Shown: piece by piece, positions 11,000 through 21,003 of the stretch
Numbering within the stretch: the stretch's first letter is position 1
Layout: each line of letters starts with the position of its first letter
Source of the DNA: Isoetes engelmannii
Lineage: Eukaryota; Streptophyta; Lycopodiopsida; Isoetales; Isoetaceae
NCBI GenBank assembly: GCA_011763485.2
Contig: JAANSK020156671.1
Location: 1 to 25,493 of the forward strand
Direction: 5' to 3'
Length of the DNA: 25,493 nucleotides
The notes under the pieces: generated by a model
The model's database searches: none
Told to the model about the DNA's origin: nothing
The model's input: the letters and a program-made list of their open reading frames with translations, nothing else
Program-made: the position numbers and the translations under genes

Positions 11000-11520
11000 T
11001 TGAAGCAAGCATGCTTTGACAGATCTAAGTTGAAACAGGATGATGTAGTAGATTTTGCAGAAAACAAGCTGCAAAAGCTGGAACCTTGCCAGCCAGCAAT
11101 CCTTAGAATGCTTGCAAATTTCATTAAAATTGGGGGTTTTCAAGAAGATCAAGAACTTCCTCCCTTCCAGATTTTTCTCACTTCTCCAAAATTACCGAGT
11201 TTTTGACTGTCCAGCAAAATTCCTTTGATCTTCAAGACTATTTGGACGATCCAGCCAGTTTTTCGGGTTTGTTTTGGAGCCCTTTATGTAGATAAGAAAA
11301 ATTATCCAAAGCATTCAAGGAGTGCCAACTTAAATGAGATAGAGAAGCAGTCTGGCTCTGATACCATATAAGAACAAGGAAACAACTAAATAACGTTAGG
11401 GAGATGCAAATACACTAAGCACCCTAATCCCCCCTACACTTTACGACCTCAGGGTACATGTTATCGCCACATATGAAATGAAATTAGATGCTTCCCCTTC
11501 TAAGTTATTAATTGTTCCTA
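11000..11520 (-). mobile_element. Fossil copia-type LTR element fragment with primer-binding site
   Basis: At 11355-11366 the minus strand reads TGGTATCAGAGC, preceded by TTATA. This is the primer-binding site complementary to initiator methionine tRNA used by most plant Ty1/copia elements, and it sits just after the 5' LTR. The stretch to the right (about 11370-11520) would then be LTR remnant, and the stretch to the left (down to about 11000) would be leader. No gag or pol coding is recognisable, so only the outline of an old copy remains. The boundaries are estimates. Confidence 0.5.
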
Positions 11521-11686
11521 GCCTCTTAAGAAGAACAATAGATGGTTTTAAGTTCTCTAGCATAGGTGATGGTAGATGGTGTGGAGACTCGATAATACAA
11601 TTTTGTTGACAAAACAATTACTTTTCTCAAGTTATGTGCTCCTGAATAGTACTGTTTGTTACTGATATTTAAATTTGTAATTGCAG

Positions 11687-14600
11687 CTTGGATAACCTTC
11701 ATATCAAATAGTACAGTTCTGCGAAGGGCAGACATAATTTATAAAAATGGTTCAATATGGACTGCAGAATCAAAAACTGAACGAATGGACTCTATGTCTG
11801 TCTATAAAGGAAGGATCCTCCATGTTGGTTCATTTGCTGATGTACAGGTTGGATTTTCTACTTTAGATTCTAGTATCTGCATGGAAACTTAAAAGACTCT
11901 TTTACAGCAGAACTAAGCAAATTCTGAACATTGGAATGAAATTGTTATTTAAACGGCCCATTGATGCATCTTCTGCTTTGATATCAATATAGGAGGGTGC
12001 CTATTTACAATTTGCTGCTTGTCTTGGGACCTGACTGATTGCATGATCCTTAGTCATCTCTCGGGCTCCCTATACCTAAGTGATACATTGATTGGCTTGA
12101 AGGTTTGCTTTTTGTGTTTCGATTCAAAATATATGGTATGTATTAGGGACCAGCAGGTTCAGAAACACCCTCTTTTACTTTACATTCTATCATCTGCCAT
12201 GGGAACTTAAAGACTCTTTTATAGCAGAACTAAGCAAGTTCTGAACATTGAAATGAATTGCTGTTCAAACAGCCCATTGATGAAATCTCTGCTTTGAAAG
12301 CATTATAGGCAGGTGCATATCCACAATCGGCAGGCACCCGACCGATTGCATAATCCTAAACTCCCTATACTTAAGTGCTACACTAATATTGGCTTGAAGG
12401 CTTGTTTTCTGTGTTCTGGTCCAAAACATATCGTATCATGTATCAGGCAACAGCAGGTTCAGAAACAGTTTATGTGGATCTGGAGGGCAGGTTTGTAACA
12501 CCAGGGTTCATTGATTCACATCTACATTTTCTTGCTGGTGGCTCTCAGGTTCCATAAAATGCTATCTTCTGTACTTTATTTTCATTTTATGAACTTGTAT
12601 TGCACATTTGGCATGGCTCATTGCTTCGTCTTTAAAGCTTACAAGAATTGATCTTCGGAAGACCACTGGGCAAACTATGTTTCAAGAGAAACTTCGAAAT
12701 GCTGCCACAGGTGTGATAGCAGACTTAATCACTGGTTTTTAAGCTAAATCTAGCTTTATTGTTGTAGGTTCTTTTTGAATTGTCCACCTACCTGAATATG
12801 GAGACAACGAACATAAGATTTTATTAGTGTCTGGGAAGGACAATGTACAAGTCCATGTCTATACCTAGATCTGATTTCTTAAGTGTTGGAATAATGGGTA
12901 TAATAGGACAGTATCAAGAGCCTATCCGGCAGAAAGGATCAACGATAGAGCACTTGGGGCCTGCAAGCAAAAGTCCAGGGCCTCAATTTCTGACATAATG
13001 TCAGAGCCAAGGTTGGAGGTTGCAAACTGGTCCATCCTCAATTTCTAACACCAACCAAGTTATTTAGCATTTTTTATAGTGCAAACTGAATAAAACGCAA
13101 CCATACCCTTTTGATTTATCTTATAGGTGTGGACTAAGACCTTCTGATGTTTTTTGCTCCTCTTGTCACAGAGATTATTTGAACTTGATTAGCAACCATA
13201 TTTTTCTTCAACAAAATGTCGTTTTATATTGGTAATAACGTAGAGTGAAATGAATATAACAATGTATTCTTAAATTCCTTCTTTTGAATCGCGAAACCTT
13301 GTTGGCGGTTCAATCCTAGACCGACTGATGATTCTTAGGCCATTGTACTGTTGCAAGGGGAAACAGAAATATTTACCTTTAATGTTTTATTGATGCATAA
13401 TTAAAATACAAGGTTTGTCGAAGGGAACATGGATCATAGGTGGGGGATGGAACAGTGAGGATTGGGGAGGAAATTTGCCAAATGCATCTTGGATTGATGA
13501 TTGTATACAAGGCCATCCAGTGAGTCAGCCCTCCCTCTTTAATGTAATGTCCTTTCCAGCTTCAGCTTGATTTTATTGTTTTATTCCAGGTATGGTTGAC
13601 ACGTATAGATGGTCATATGGGGCTTGCGAACACATTAGCGTTTCAACTTGCCGGAATCAATGAAACCACTCGGAGTCCTTCTGGTGGGATTATAGCACGT
13701 GATCAGAGTGGTGGTATTTCTTACATCCATAATGTTCTTAAAGGAAATTTTGTGCTGGCTGAAAATTTTGGCTTATTGCCTAAAAAACTAGGTCCTTAGC
13801 AGTGAGTCTAAATATTTAGGAGCCGTTTGGGGTAGTCATAACCATGTGAACTTACTATAGGGGGAAAAGCCTTATCTCTCTCTCTCTCTTTTTATTTTTT
13901 CTTAATGTTAAACAAGTTTTATAGTTTCTGGAGTATCCTATGATGCAATATTATGATCCCAATTTTGGGTGAGTAATCCTGTACCTGCTATCAACGTAGT
14001 GAGGTACCAGAGCAGCAAGTTTCAACACCCTCGGCCTCCACGGGGCCAAATTACAACTATTTGGTCTAGGATTATACTGCTTGATTTTCTTAAGTTTTTC
14101 AGTTTATTCTGTCAGTATATAATAAATGGGAGATTAATTATGCATTCTTTGTATATCAAGTTCCAACAGGGCTGTTCATAGAGAAGGAAATGAAACTTAT
14201 ATTAAGTGCAATCCCCAAACCTTCACTGGAAGAAAGGAGGTCAGCCCTCATGAAAGCCAGCAGGCTGTCGCTGTCTAGAGGTGTGACATCTGTTGTTGAT
14301 TTTGGATCTTTTTATCCGGGAGCTTCAATATGGGCAATATGGGATGACTTTTATGGTATGAATTTATCTTGCACGAAATATGCTGATAAACGTTGTTCAT
14401 TGGAGTAAGGTCATCACTAATATTTACTGTTTTGCAAACAGAAGTGTACAAATGGGCAGATGAAACTGCCGGCCTGCTCATTCGGATCACATTATTTTTT
14501 CCATTAGAAACATGGGAGCGTGTTGTGGTAAGAATTTAACATTTTGAAAGGCCATGCCATCATATAGGGAAGCTCTGTGGTAGTGTGTCTAAAGAGACTT

Positions 14601-17600
14601 GTGTTCTATTCCCCCCCTAAATTGCAAGTCCTGACGAAATTGTGAATCAATTTTCTATTCTATAGTTGTTGAGTTTGTAAGCAAGACACAAAAATGTAAG
14701 CAAAGCATCAAGTCTACAAGACATACGATTCAGTTGTGGAAAGAAAGAACATCCTTGGTGCCATTTATTCACACTTTTTACATAAGGAAAATGATGAAAA
14801 ATGGAAAGATACGTTGAAAGGTCATAGACTGTTTAACGGAATGCATCTGGATGTGATGGGTAGGCGAGCAATATTTACTGTTTAGCTTATGCATTTTGGC
14901 AGGATCTCATCTGGCAAAAGGGTCATCAATTAAGTCCATGGTTATCGATTGGTGGGGTAAAATCATTTGCTGATGGCTCTTTAGGATCAAGCACTGCTCT
15001 TTTCAATCAAGTAAGGGATTACTACCCTCAGGATTTAGAACTGTGAAGAAAGATATTAGTTAATTTTTTACATCATTATCCACTTTCTCATATATATATT
15101 GCATAAAGCTGCAAATGAAATTTGTGGTGTGCAAGACTTTCATGAATACAAAATCTATATGGTCATAAGAGGTCAGATTTACAGCCTTGAGACATCACAA
15201 AAGTGGCGTCTTCAGTAAAAGGAATGGACTTCTTAAAGACACTGCACATCTCCTTTACCTTGAATAGGAGGTGCAAAATTTTTTAGACACGTGTATCACA
15301 TGCATCTGAGGCCTTGAACAGCTTGGAATCTACACGAGGCGACTGTTTGTGCATTTTTGAGAATGAACAGGCTGGCATTGAATCTATAACCTCCTCACCT
15401 GTCCCAAAATGTCTTCAGCAATCCTAGCTCGAAAAGTATTTTGAAATTCAAAAGAGAACCTGACAACTCCACTCCCAAAATGCGTATACTATCTTTCGTT
15501 CTTTCATTTCCTTCCAAGTTGTGCAAAAACACGGCACCTTGTCCTTTTGCAAGTTTTCTTGCGGGTTCTTTTTCTTGGCAAAATGAATCTAAAGCAGTCA
15601 GTGTTTTTTGAGGTTCTGAGCGGGTCAGCAACATCAAGATCATCTGTCTAAAGCAAGGTAAGCTGCAATGAAGTATGCCTATCATGAGGTCTGTGATGGT
15701 GGTACTATGTGCGTCAGATTGGATGCCACCCATCATGCGCTTTGGCGCGTCGGTCTTCATGCATTTCTATGCAGGTTGCTTTAGTTGATAATGTCACAAG
15801 TGCAATGCTCATCCTTAAGGATGTATGCCATGTTCTTGTTTCTTTAGACCTCTCTGTTCTTCCCTTTTAGTTCTCAAGGGGCTAGACCTTAATCATGCTA
15901 AGTTAGCTCTATAAGAGGGCACATAATATATTCCCTTTTAATGGGTGCTAAGAAAAGGACCATTTGATAGCTTAGAAAGGGATATCAAGGAACTTATGAA
16001 CTAGGAATTTGTAGGAAAATTTATGTATGTCTCCTTGTGTTTGCCTCAGCCATATGAAGATGATAGAACAAACCACGGTGTTCATGTAGCAGATCCTGAT
16101 TGGCTTGCAAAGACTATTCACAGTGCCGACTTATCAAAGTTACAGGTAAAACTCCTCGGTTTTGGTAGGTTAGAGAGCTAATGACAATTTAGCATGGAAA
16201 TTGTACTTGTTGCATATCTGCATGTATAATTAGGAGACATCAGGCCATGAGGGCAACGATTACTATTAGGAAACAACATTAACATTAATTTAATGGCCCT
16301 ATTTGTTCCCAACAGCCTCTGTTATTAAGATTTTAACATGAAGTACTAACACCTAGTTATTGAGACGATAACCATTACAAAGGTGGCAGTGCATGCAATC
16401 GGTGATGCAGCAAATGATGAAGTTCTGTCTATTATGGGAAGCGTCATTGCAAACAATCCCCCATGGGATCGTCGCTTTCGGGTTAGTATTGCATCAATGT
16501 TTACTCAAAGACGAACATCAGTTTTCAAAATGCTGTTCTAATGCCATGTATTTTTGACATCATAATCAGGTTGAGCATGCACAACACCTTTCTTCTTTGG
16601 CACCGGAGCTTTTCGCCAAACATGGAGTCATTGCATCGATGCAAGTATGCTTGATTAGCTGTTTGATTAATAAGTTGTTTGTTTGCAGTAAGTAATCCTC
16701 ATGGTGGTACTATATAAACTAAAGTGGTATGCATAGAAGTACATGAAGCGTGGCGCCTCAACTTGCATTAAAAATGATAGACATGTGATGTCAATCCTAC
16801 CTCATAGACATTATGTCGCCATGAGGTATCAAGAGATGTCTGATCCATCGTTTGGACGTTCTCTGCTCCCAATTTGGAGTAATTTGATCAAGATCTTGTT
16901 GCGCATCATAAAGATGAGGTCCTGGTTTATCTATCTTAAACTCCTTGAGTTCCCCTCGCTATGAATCCCCTGGATTCCCCACGATAAACCTGGTACGATC
17001 CCAGGATTAAATTTGAAACCCAGTCTCAGAATGTTCCAATATTGTGCAGCAAATGCTCCAAGCGAGGCATGGGCATGGTTAACTCCAGAGAGGCACAGAA
17101 ACTACTGCTAGCACAGTAGGGAACTCCACACGATCCTCAGAAAATGATACGAGCGATAGAAAAGCTCCTATACTGTCTGCTGCAATGGTTTAGAGTAAAT
17201 CATCTGCCTCTACTAAAGCCTCCCTCTTGACTTTAAAGACTGTCCTAGCCCCAAATCGGGAGATGCACTAGAATCTGCTCTAGGCCATTCGTTCTGGCCA
17301 TGGCAGTATATAACAAGGGAAGGGTGCTGAGGAGAGGGAGAGCGATCTGCCCATATTCGAGGTAGCATTTTGCAGGAAAAGCTTGGAAAGCTTGTAAGTT
17401 CTGCTGCAAGTATAGCAGAGATTTCATATGACAGCATTATGGCAGCACTGTGATTCCTCGTGGTCTCCATTGCCTTTTTAGCTTTCCCATCAAAAGTAGT
17501 GCAAGGCACAACTTTGGATCATGCTGAGGGTGGAGGATCATACTACTTTGGCTGAGTGCTTGAGATACGTTTCTTGCACTGATATACAAGGGTGCAGCAA

Positions 17601-19713
17601 ACTATTGAAGGTGTCATTGATTGTTGATGCCTCTTGCTTATTGATGCCTCTGAAGATTAAAACCTGGTTAACAATGATATTAAGCCTGGCACATAGTTTT
17701 GTGAATTCCAATGTGGTTCATAGGAGTACAATATCAGAAATGATTCATGGAGACTGTAAAACCATCAGCTGAAATCCTTAGAAAGTTCTCCTTGCAAAAT
17801 TCCCTTTTAAAAGGCAATAAGGATTTAGCCAGACGTTTGATACATAAAGGTATTCCAAATCATGACGTATAAGCTGGTTCACCTGTTGCTCCGTCAGTTT
17901 TTAATGGGTGCTGCCAAGTTATAACGGAGTGGAGGTATTTTATCCATTGAGAAACCAAGAGTGCTAAACATCTTAACTATGTGTGCAATTCAGCATGTCG
18001 TACTGCCTTTTCTCATATGGTCCCAAAGTGGCGTAACTTATGTAAAGAAGACACTACTTGGCAAGCCACTTCAAGCTGTAAGGGTTTAGCATTAAATTCA
18101 GAAAGCACTAGATAGGAGAGAAATTTAAATCTTTTTCAATTTAGGCCATTCGTCTTCTCGCAAATCCAGTATCCGTATTTGTGAACCATATAAAGCCGCA
18201 GGCTTTATCTGCTTGTCAAATAAAAGAGCGGCTTTATCTGCTTGTCAAATAAAAGAGCTTTTATGAGCGTACTTGAAAGCATTGTTTCTCCAATTTGGGC
18301 CCAAGAGGTGTATCCCTTGGCAATTCTAGATTGGACAGCACTTTTCCAGGGAGTCCAAAAATTGTCTCTGCCTGCACTTCACATGTTATTGAAGTGAATA
18401 CTGAAAGTAGGAATGTGGGAAGAATTTGAGCAAGGAACATATCTGAAAGTTTTAGTCTTACCTTCCGTTTCCCAGGCCTTTGCTTAAAAATACTTTTGCT
18501 TTAGCATCCTTTGCTAGATAGAAAGCCAAATCCCGTTTTGAAATAAGGACAGGTTGCTGGCACCTTTCCGAAATCAGGCCAAATTCTACTACTACACAAT
18601 TCCTTGAAAAGTGATCAATAATTTCTATTTATTCTTCATGAAGTAATTTCATATCATTATTCAAAATCTATCAATTGAAACCACAAAATACCTGGAGTGA
18701 AAGTCCTTCAATTGAGCGGAAGGTTTAGCATTTGAATTTCCATTCTCTAAATAACTGGTGGATCAAAATAAAAATACAAGCTCATCTTTAAACTGTTTGA
18801 AGATTCTCATCACATTTTGCTAGCTGCCTCTGATGAACCCATGAAGGAGCAATCTAACATGCCCATGGAAGGTCAGTTGCCTATGAAACTCAAGTTATGC
18901 GAAGGCACATTGCTTGCCAGGTTAGACCTTGATGATGATGCCATCACATGGCAATCAAAATAGCTTCTCAAAAGAGAATTGTTTGCAGGCAGCGAGAATG
19001 CAACAATCATAATTTGTTTTTAGTGTAAAAGATATGTTCAATTGAAGCCCCTTTTTTGCCTTCTAAGATTCCACTTTTTTCACCTCCAGCCAGAGCACCT
19101 CTTAGATGATGCATTATATGCCGAAAGAAAATTAGGGGAGAGGCGTGCATTGGATTCATTTAAGTTCAGGTCACTCTTGGACAATGGAGTTCACGTAGCA
19201 CTTGGTTCAGACTGGCCAGTAAGCAAGATTGAAAGGCCTTAACCATTCCATGGGCTATTAACTCAATGAACATGTATGCTTGCTTCCTAGGTTGCACCAA
19301 TGAATCCGTTAGGTGGAGTTGATGCAGCTGTAAGGCGAACACCCCCTGGGTTTGATGCTCCTTGGATTCCTTCAGAGAGCATCTCAACACATGAGGCTCT
19401 TATGGGGTAAAGTGTTCTAGTACCCTGCATGTTTAAGGAATTCAAAATATTTCTATTCCAATATATAGAATTCAATTCTTGCCACATACATATGAAACAT
19501 AGCTAAATAACACTAAGCTAAATTATTTGCAGATACACTATGGTTGCTGCTTATGCCGCACGTCTAGAATCTTCAGTCGGCTCCTTATCACCTGGAAAAT
19601 TCGCTGATTTTGTTGTTTTATCGCACGATCCTTTGATCAATACATGCAACGAAATGCCCCAAGTATTAACTACATACGTTGGTGGGAAATTACGGTATTC
19701 TAGAACACCTTGA
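11687..19713 (+). CDS. LAF3: LAF3/YtcJ-type amidohydrolase (14 coding exons; first exon not found)
   Basis: This is a metal-dependent hydrolase of the amidohydrolase_3 (YtcJ) family. Arabidopsis LAF3, its best-known plant relative, is needed for full phytochrome A far-red signalling; the substrate is unknown. Exons: 11687-11847, 12447-12548, 12638-12710, 13413-13519, 13590-13713, 14170-14355, 14442-14527, 14903-15010, 16050-16145, 16383-16481, 16570-16644, 19090-19218, 19291-19406, 19533-19713. All introns are GT-AG and the phases join without a stop, giving 546 residues. Numbering from the first codon of 11687: PGFIDSHLHF (metal His78, His80), GGGWN (about 121-125), RIDGHMGLAN (about 152-161), GGVKSFADGSLG (Lys299, the usual bridging Lys), HAIGD (His351), EHAQH (His383) and GSDWP (Asp446). 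The protein ends SPGKFADFVVLS...YVGGKLRYSRTP. LAF3 is about 575 residues, so about 25-30 N-terminal residues, probably a membrane anchor, are missing. TTGCAG before 11687 looks like a 3' splice site, and no in-frame ATG precedes it. Confidence 0.9.
11860..12467 (+). repeat. Diverged tandem duplication in intron 1 spanning the 3' splice site
   Basis: Copy 1 (about 11860-12167) and copy 2 (about 12177-12467) lie head to tail. They share blocks such as GACTCTTTTA, GCAGAACTAAGCAA, TTCTGAACATTG, CTCCCTATAC and TTGGCTTGAAGG. By eye they match at roughly 80 percent, with one gap of about 12 bases and some smaller ones. Both end with CAGCAGGTTCAGAAACA, the start of exon 12447-12548, so the duplicated unit includes the branch and acceptor region and about 20 exon bases. 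Only copy 2 leads into the full exon (TTTATGTGGATCTGG); copy 1 runs back into intron. The real acceptor is taken as CAG at 12444-12446, because that keeps the frame (GCAACAGCAGGTTCAGAA). Confidence 0.9.
13874..13889 (+). repeat. Short (TC)n microsatellite in intron 5
   Basis: Eight TC dinucleotides in a row lie within intron 13714-14169. They are followed by a T-rich run, which is unremarkable for plant introns. Confidence 0.8.
15290..15770 (-). mobile_element. LINE reverse transcriptase fragment in intron 8
   Basis: The minus strand at 15395-15760 is open for 121 codons. It contains LMLLTRSEPQKTLTALDSFC and QEKEPARKLAKGQGAVFLHN, then IRILGVELSGSLLNFK. This fits the LINE region just after YADD: a (V/M)LLSxS motif, then LxxFCxExxLxVNLxKTKVVVF, then FKYLG. 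The match is clear in outline, but the conserved YADD and KTK residues have changed, so it is a dead scrap. It lies antisense in intron 15011-16049. This is the very part missing from the LINE at 6725-9560, though I cannot say that it is the same family. Confidence 0.6.
16645..19089 (+). other. Large intron 11 with repeat-like sequence
   Basis: This 2,445-base intron is by far the longest in the gene. It begins GTATGC and ends CTCCAG. Open stretches at 16743-16964 (plus), 17213-17509 (minus, 98 codons) and 17521-17772 (plus) have no recognisable domain. Around 18000-18070 the plus strand reads VPKWRNLCKEDTTWQ, which faintly recalls the KW...LP.EDATWE motif at the end of Ty3/gypsy integrases. 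If real, it is a small fossil. The intron probably grew by element insertion, but I cannot draw element ends. Confidence 0.4.
18201..18258 (+). repeat. Perfect 29-bp tandem duplication in intron 11
   Basis: The 29-base unit beginning GGCTTTATCTGCTTGTCAAA occurs at 18201-18229 and again at 18230-18258 with no mismatch. The lack of divergence suggests a recent duplication. Confidence 0.95.
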
Positions 19714-19738
19714 TCTCATATCATTTTCTAAGTTCTTA

Positions 19739-19770
19739 CTAGTAAACGTGTGCCCGACGTTGCTGGGGTA
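19739..19770 (-). mobile_element. Helitron 3' terminus, 25 bases after the LAF3-like stop codon
   Basis: Read on the plus strand, host sequence ends TTCTTA and the element begins CTAGTAAACGTGTGCCCGAC, followed by GTTGCTGGGG (the imperfect hairpin). CTAG as the last four bases, a hairpin about ten bases inside, and A and T flanks are the Helitron 3' signature. The AAACGTGTGCCC block is the inverse of the Helitron end at 2111-2136. The stop codon of the amidohydrolase gene is at 19711-19713. Confidence 0.8.
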
Positions 19771-20544
19771 ACATCCTCGCTTGTGTGTTTTTACTTGTCC
19801 ATTAAGATCCGTATATAGGTGCAACTTCTAAGAACATCTCAAGTATGATGTTAGCAAGAATGGATATGATTTGCGTATGTAAATATTTTTGTTGGTTAAA
19901 TTTTGTTTAATGACAGTATCATCAATGTATTGACTTTGCGTTTAAAAGATGGATCTTGGTAAAGAACACACTGCTTCATAAGGAAAAAGTGGAGGCAATT
20001 ATGTTTACATGCGGTGCAAAAAATTTGGGAGTGACGTGCCCAAAACTTATACTCAAAATGTCATGTTTAGAAGTATAGTAAAGAACATCAACAAAAATTA
20101 CTTTATACATGCAAGAAAATAAGTCAGGTTTCTGTTTCATTGGCGTACATACATTAGTTCATGATCAAACTCTAAATACGCATCTCCACATGGCGCACAT
20201 CACCAAGGGCCTAGTGTTAAAATTTTTTGGATGCTCCCATGATATCTTCACTTCTCCTACAAATAACATCTTAGTCGGTGTAAACGTGAAATACACGTCC
20301 AAGTTATTGATTTGAATTGGCCATGATGTCTCACGACTATCAACCACGTGAGACAGCTCATTCTAAAGATAGGCTCGTACAATGGAATCAGATACTGTCT
20401 TAGCACACCATGATTTGTACACTCTAAAGTGCACTTCATTTACATGTTCCAACGCATGTGAGTTCTCTCGCCCGTAAAATGCCAATTCGCCAGTGTATCG
20501 TGTCATTTGTCATCTGATAAAAGAAACAAAGAATTGGAGGTTAG

Positions 20545-20769
20545 TCAAAGCACTGCATTAATCAATAGGTAGATGCATACACTCCATCCTCCACCTATCT
20601 CTATCGCAGCACATCCACGGAGATGGCGTTCCTTTGAGTAGACTTGAGCAAATAGGATGTCATCAATAAGTTGGATGTAGTGCTCCAATTTGACAACTTT
20701 ATCGGTGCAAAATATTTCTTTGACCTTTGCTATGAGGACCTCAATTTTCACACTTGATATTTCATGCAC
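20545..20769 (-). other. Unassigned 74-codon open frame inside the Helitron
   Basis: The minus strand is open from 20769 to 20545 and includes EVLIAKVKEIFCTDKVVKLE and DDILFAQVYSKERHLRG. The composition is protein-like, but I recognise no domain. Short open pieces in other frames continue around 20165-20440. This could be a remnant of a second Helitron gene or of a captured host exon (TTTATCAG before ATGACAAATGAC near 20490 looks like a 3' splice site). I do not assign a function. Confidence 0.25.
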
Positions 20770-21003
20770 ATGAGCACGGTATTTTTGTTCTTAATGATAC
20801 CATGACCCAAGAGCATGTATAACAAAAGTGACGCTGGTGACGTGATATTTCTTGTCACCCTTCAAGCATGTGGTGCATGGTGATCAAAGACATACCAGGG
20901 GACTAAAATACGCACCATCTACATGCATGGCGAAGTAAATAAATAAGATAAAATTCAAAGAAAGTAGAAGAAATCAATGCCAAAAAAGAGAAATTAGACG
21001 TAG

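Noticed and set aside
6180-11372. Reading the LTR fossil near 6180-6357 and the primer-binding site at 11355 as the two ends of one LTR element
   Set aside because: Spacing and strand would allow it, but the presumed LTR sequences at the two places show no resemblance by eye, and no element coding lies between them, so I keep them as separate fossils.
11656-11686. Open frame reading LLIFKFVIAA directly before the first located exon, as a possible N-terminal membrane anchor
   Set aside because: It begins with TTG, not ATG, and overlaps a good 3' splice site (TAATTGCAG). The hydrophobic reading is more likely the T-rich intron end.
15777-15840. Possible extra exon after GCAG, reading VALVDNVTSAMLILKDV
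   Set aside because: It has no counterpart in the amidohydrolase family. Exon 15010 joins 16050 directly in phase as LFNQ-PYEDD, so an exon here is not needed.
17213-17509. 98-codon minus-strand open frame in intron 11
   Set aside because: No domain or motif is recognisable, and it lies inside a repeat-rich intron; not reported as a gene.
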